Source of the DNA: Oxalobacteraceae bacterium OTU3CINTB1
GTDB lineage: Bacteria; Pseudomonadota; Gammaproteobacteria; Burkholderiales; Burkholderiaceae_D
Assembly (NCBI GenBank): GCA_024123955.1
Contig: CP099652.1
Coordinates: 3,782,001-3,846,000 of the forward strand
Direction of reading: 5' to 3'
Length of the DNA: 64,000 nt
The notes beneath the pieces are model-generated. The model saw only the letters and a program-made list of their open reading frames with translations, was not told the DNA's origin and made no database searches. Shown piece by piece: positions 63,658 through 64,000 of the stretch (position 1 is its first letter; each line of letters opens with the position of its first letter). Made by a program: the position numbers and the translations under genes.

Positions 63658-64000
63658 TTAGACGATACCGCTGCTGCTGGCGCCCGCCTTGGCCGGCCGG
63701 CGTTCCGCCGCCTGGCTGCGATAACCGCTTGACCGATAGAACGCCACCGGATCGATCGCGCCGCCGGACCGCAGCCGCGCCATCGCCAGAATCGCGCTGA
63801 CGTCGGTGCGGTACGCGTGCTTGAGCGTTTGTGCCGACTGCAGCGCGTCATTGGCTTCCTGATACTGTCGCAGAACCACGCGATCGACCAGATTCGCCTG
63901 GACGAATGCGCGCTGCACTTCGACCGCGCTGTTCATCAGGCTTTCGATCGGATCGGTCACATTGTGCGACTGGTCCAGCATGTAGGCCGGCGCGAACGAC
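63658..64000 (-). CDS. rhaI: L-rhamnose isomerase (RhaI type), C-terminal part
   Basis: Only the last ~113 codons are inside the window; the start lies beyond the right edge. The visible sequence contains PAYMLDQSHNVTDPIESLMNSA, split by the window only upstream, then AYRTDVSAILAMARLRSGG and AIDPVAFYRSSGYR. These match the TIM-barrel L-rhamnose isomerase of the Pseudomonas stutzeri/RhaI type. It converts rhamnose to rhamnulose in the cytoplasm. It precedes GH106, so the operon continues to the right and probably holds more rhamnose genes. Confidence 0.85.
   Translation of the reverse strand, partial: SFAPAYMLDQSHNVTDPIESLMNSAVEVQRAFVQANLVDRVVLRQYQEANDALQSAQTLKHAYRTDVSAILAMARLRSGGAIDPVAFYRSSGYRSQAAERRPAKAGASSSGIV

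Overview
The window reads as a chromosomal segment of a GC-rich soil or plant-associated betaproteobacterium. The PEP-CTERM protein, ars genes, FadE, the extracellular contractile injection system (eCIS) and the large pectin-degrading repertoire best fit the Oxalobacteraceae (Massilia/Duganella/Janthinobacterium group). That assignment is inference from gene content; no rRNA or other marker is present. I saw no tRNA, rRNA, CRISPR array, transposase or integrase.

Layout. (1) 1-1.7 kb: a secreted DUF1593/Sde182-type protein, then a possible 44-residue membrane peptide with an AUU start. (2) 1.7-7.6 kb: a patchy, AT-richer accessory island. It holds an intact XRE regulator with a clear operator, a truncated AbiEii-like toxin, a frameshifted TOPRIM (OLD-type) remnant, an intact restriction-endonuclease/STAND-NTPase defence gene, an XRE pseudogene with one amber codon, a deletion scar joining imuA to dnaE2, and a coupled two-gene module of unknown function. 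(3) 7.8-13.2 kb: an OsmC-YcaO fusion gene and an arsRCBH arsenic operon with a well-formed promoter/operator. (4) 13.6-16.3 kb: a PL1 pectate lyase, a REP-like palindromic element, and a divergent cadR / CDF metal-efflux pair with a MerR-type promoter. (5) 16.3-40.2 kb: a 24-kb single-strand eCIS (Afp/PVC-like) operon. (6) 40.5-44.7 kb: a DUF1570-like protein without the expected metalloprotease motif, and fadE. (7) 44.8-64 kb: a plant cell-wall degradation region covering xyloglucan (GH74-CBM2) and especially pectin / rhamnogalacturonan-I (CE12 x3 domains, GH43, GH105 x2, PL22, GH28, GH106, DUF4861, DUF1080), ending in L-rhamnose handling genes (rhaM, rhaI).

How the parts work together. The pectin genes form a pathway. 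PL1, GH28 and CE12 enzymes cut and deacetylate pectin. GH105 removes unsaturated uronic acids, GH106 and GH43 trim rhamnose and side chains, PL22 splits oligogalacturonides, and RhaM/RhaI convert the released rhamnose. The minus-strand set rhaI-GH106-GH28-GH105-rhaM is tightly packed with 4-bp overlaps.

The eCIS operon runs cap, sheath, two tubes, DUF5908, LysM, spike, PAAR, gp25, two large baseplate proteins, an unknown 1290-residue protein, tape measure, DUF4157 cargo and AAA+ ATPase. The unknown protein occupies the slot where the tail fibre (Afp13) sits in Afp and carries SprB/PKD-like repeats. It is the most attractive candidate here for something not well described. The defence island is the second most interesting region.
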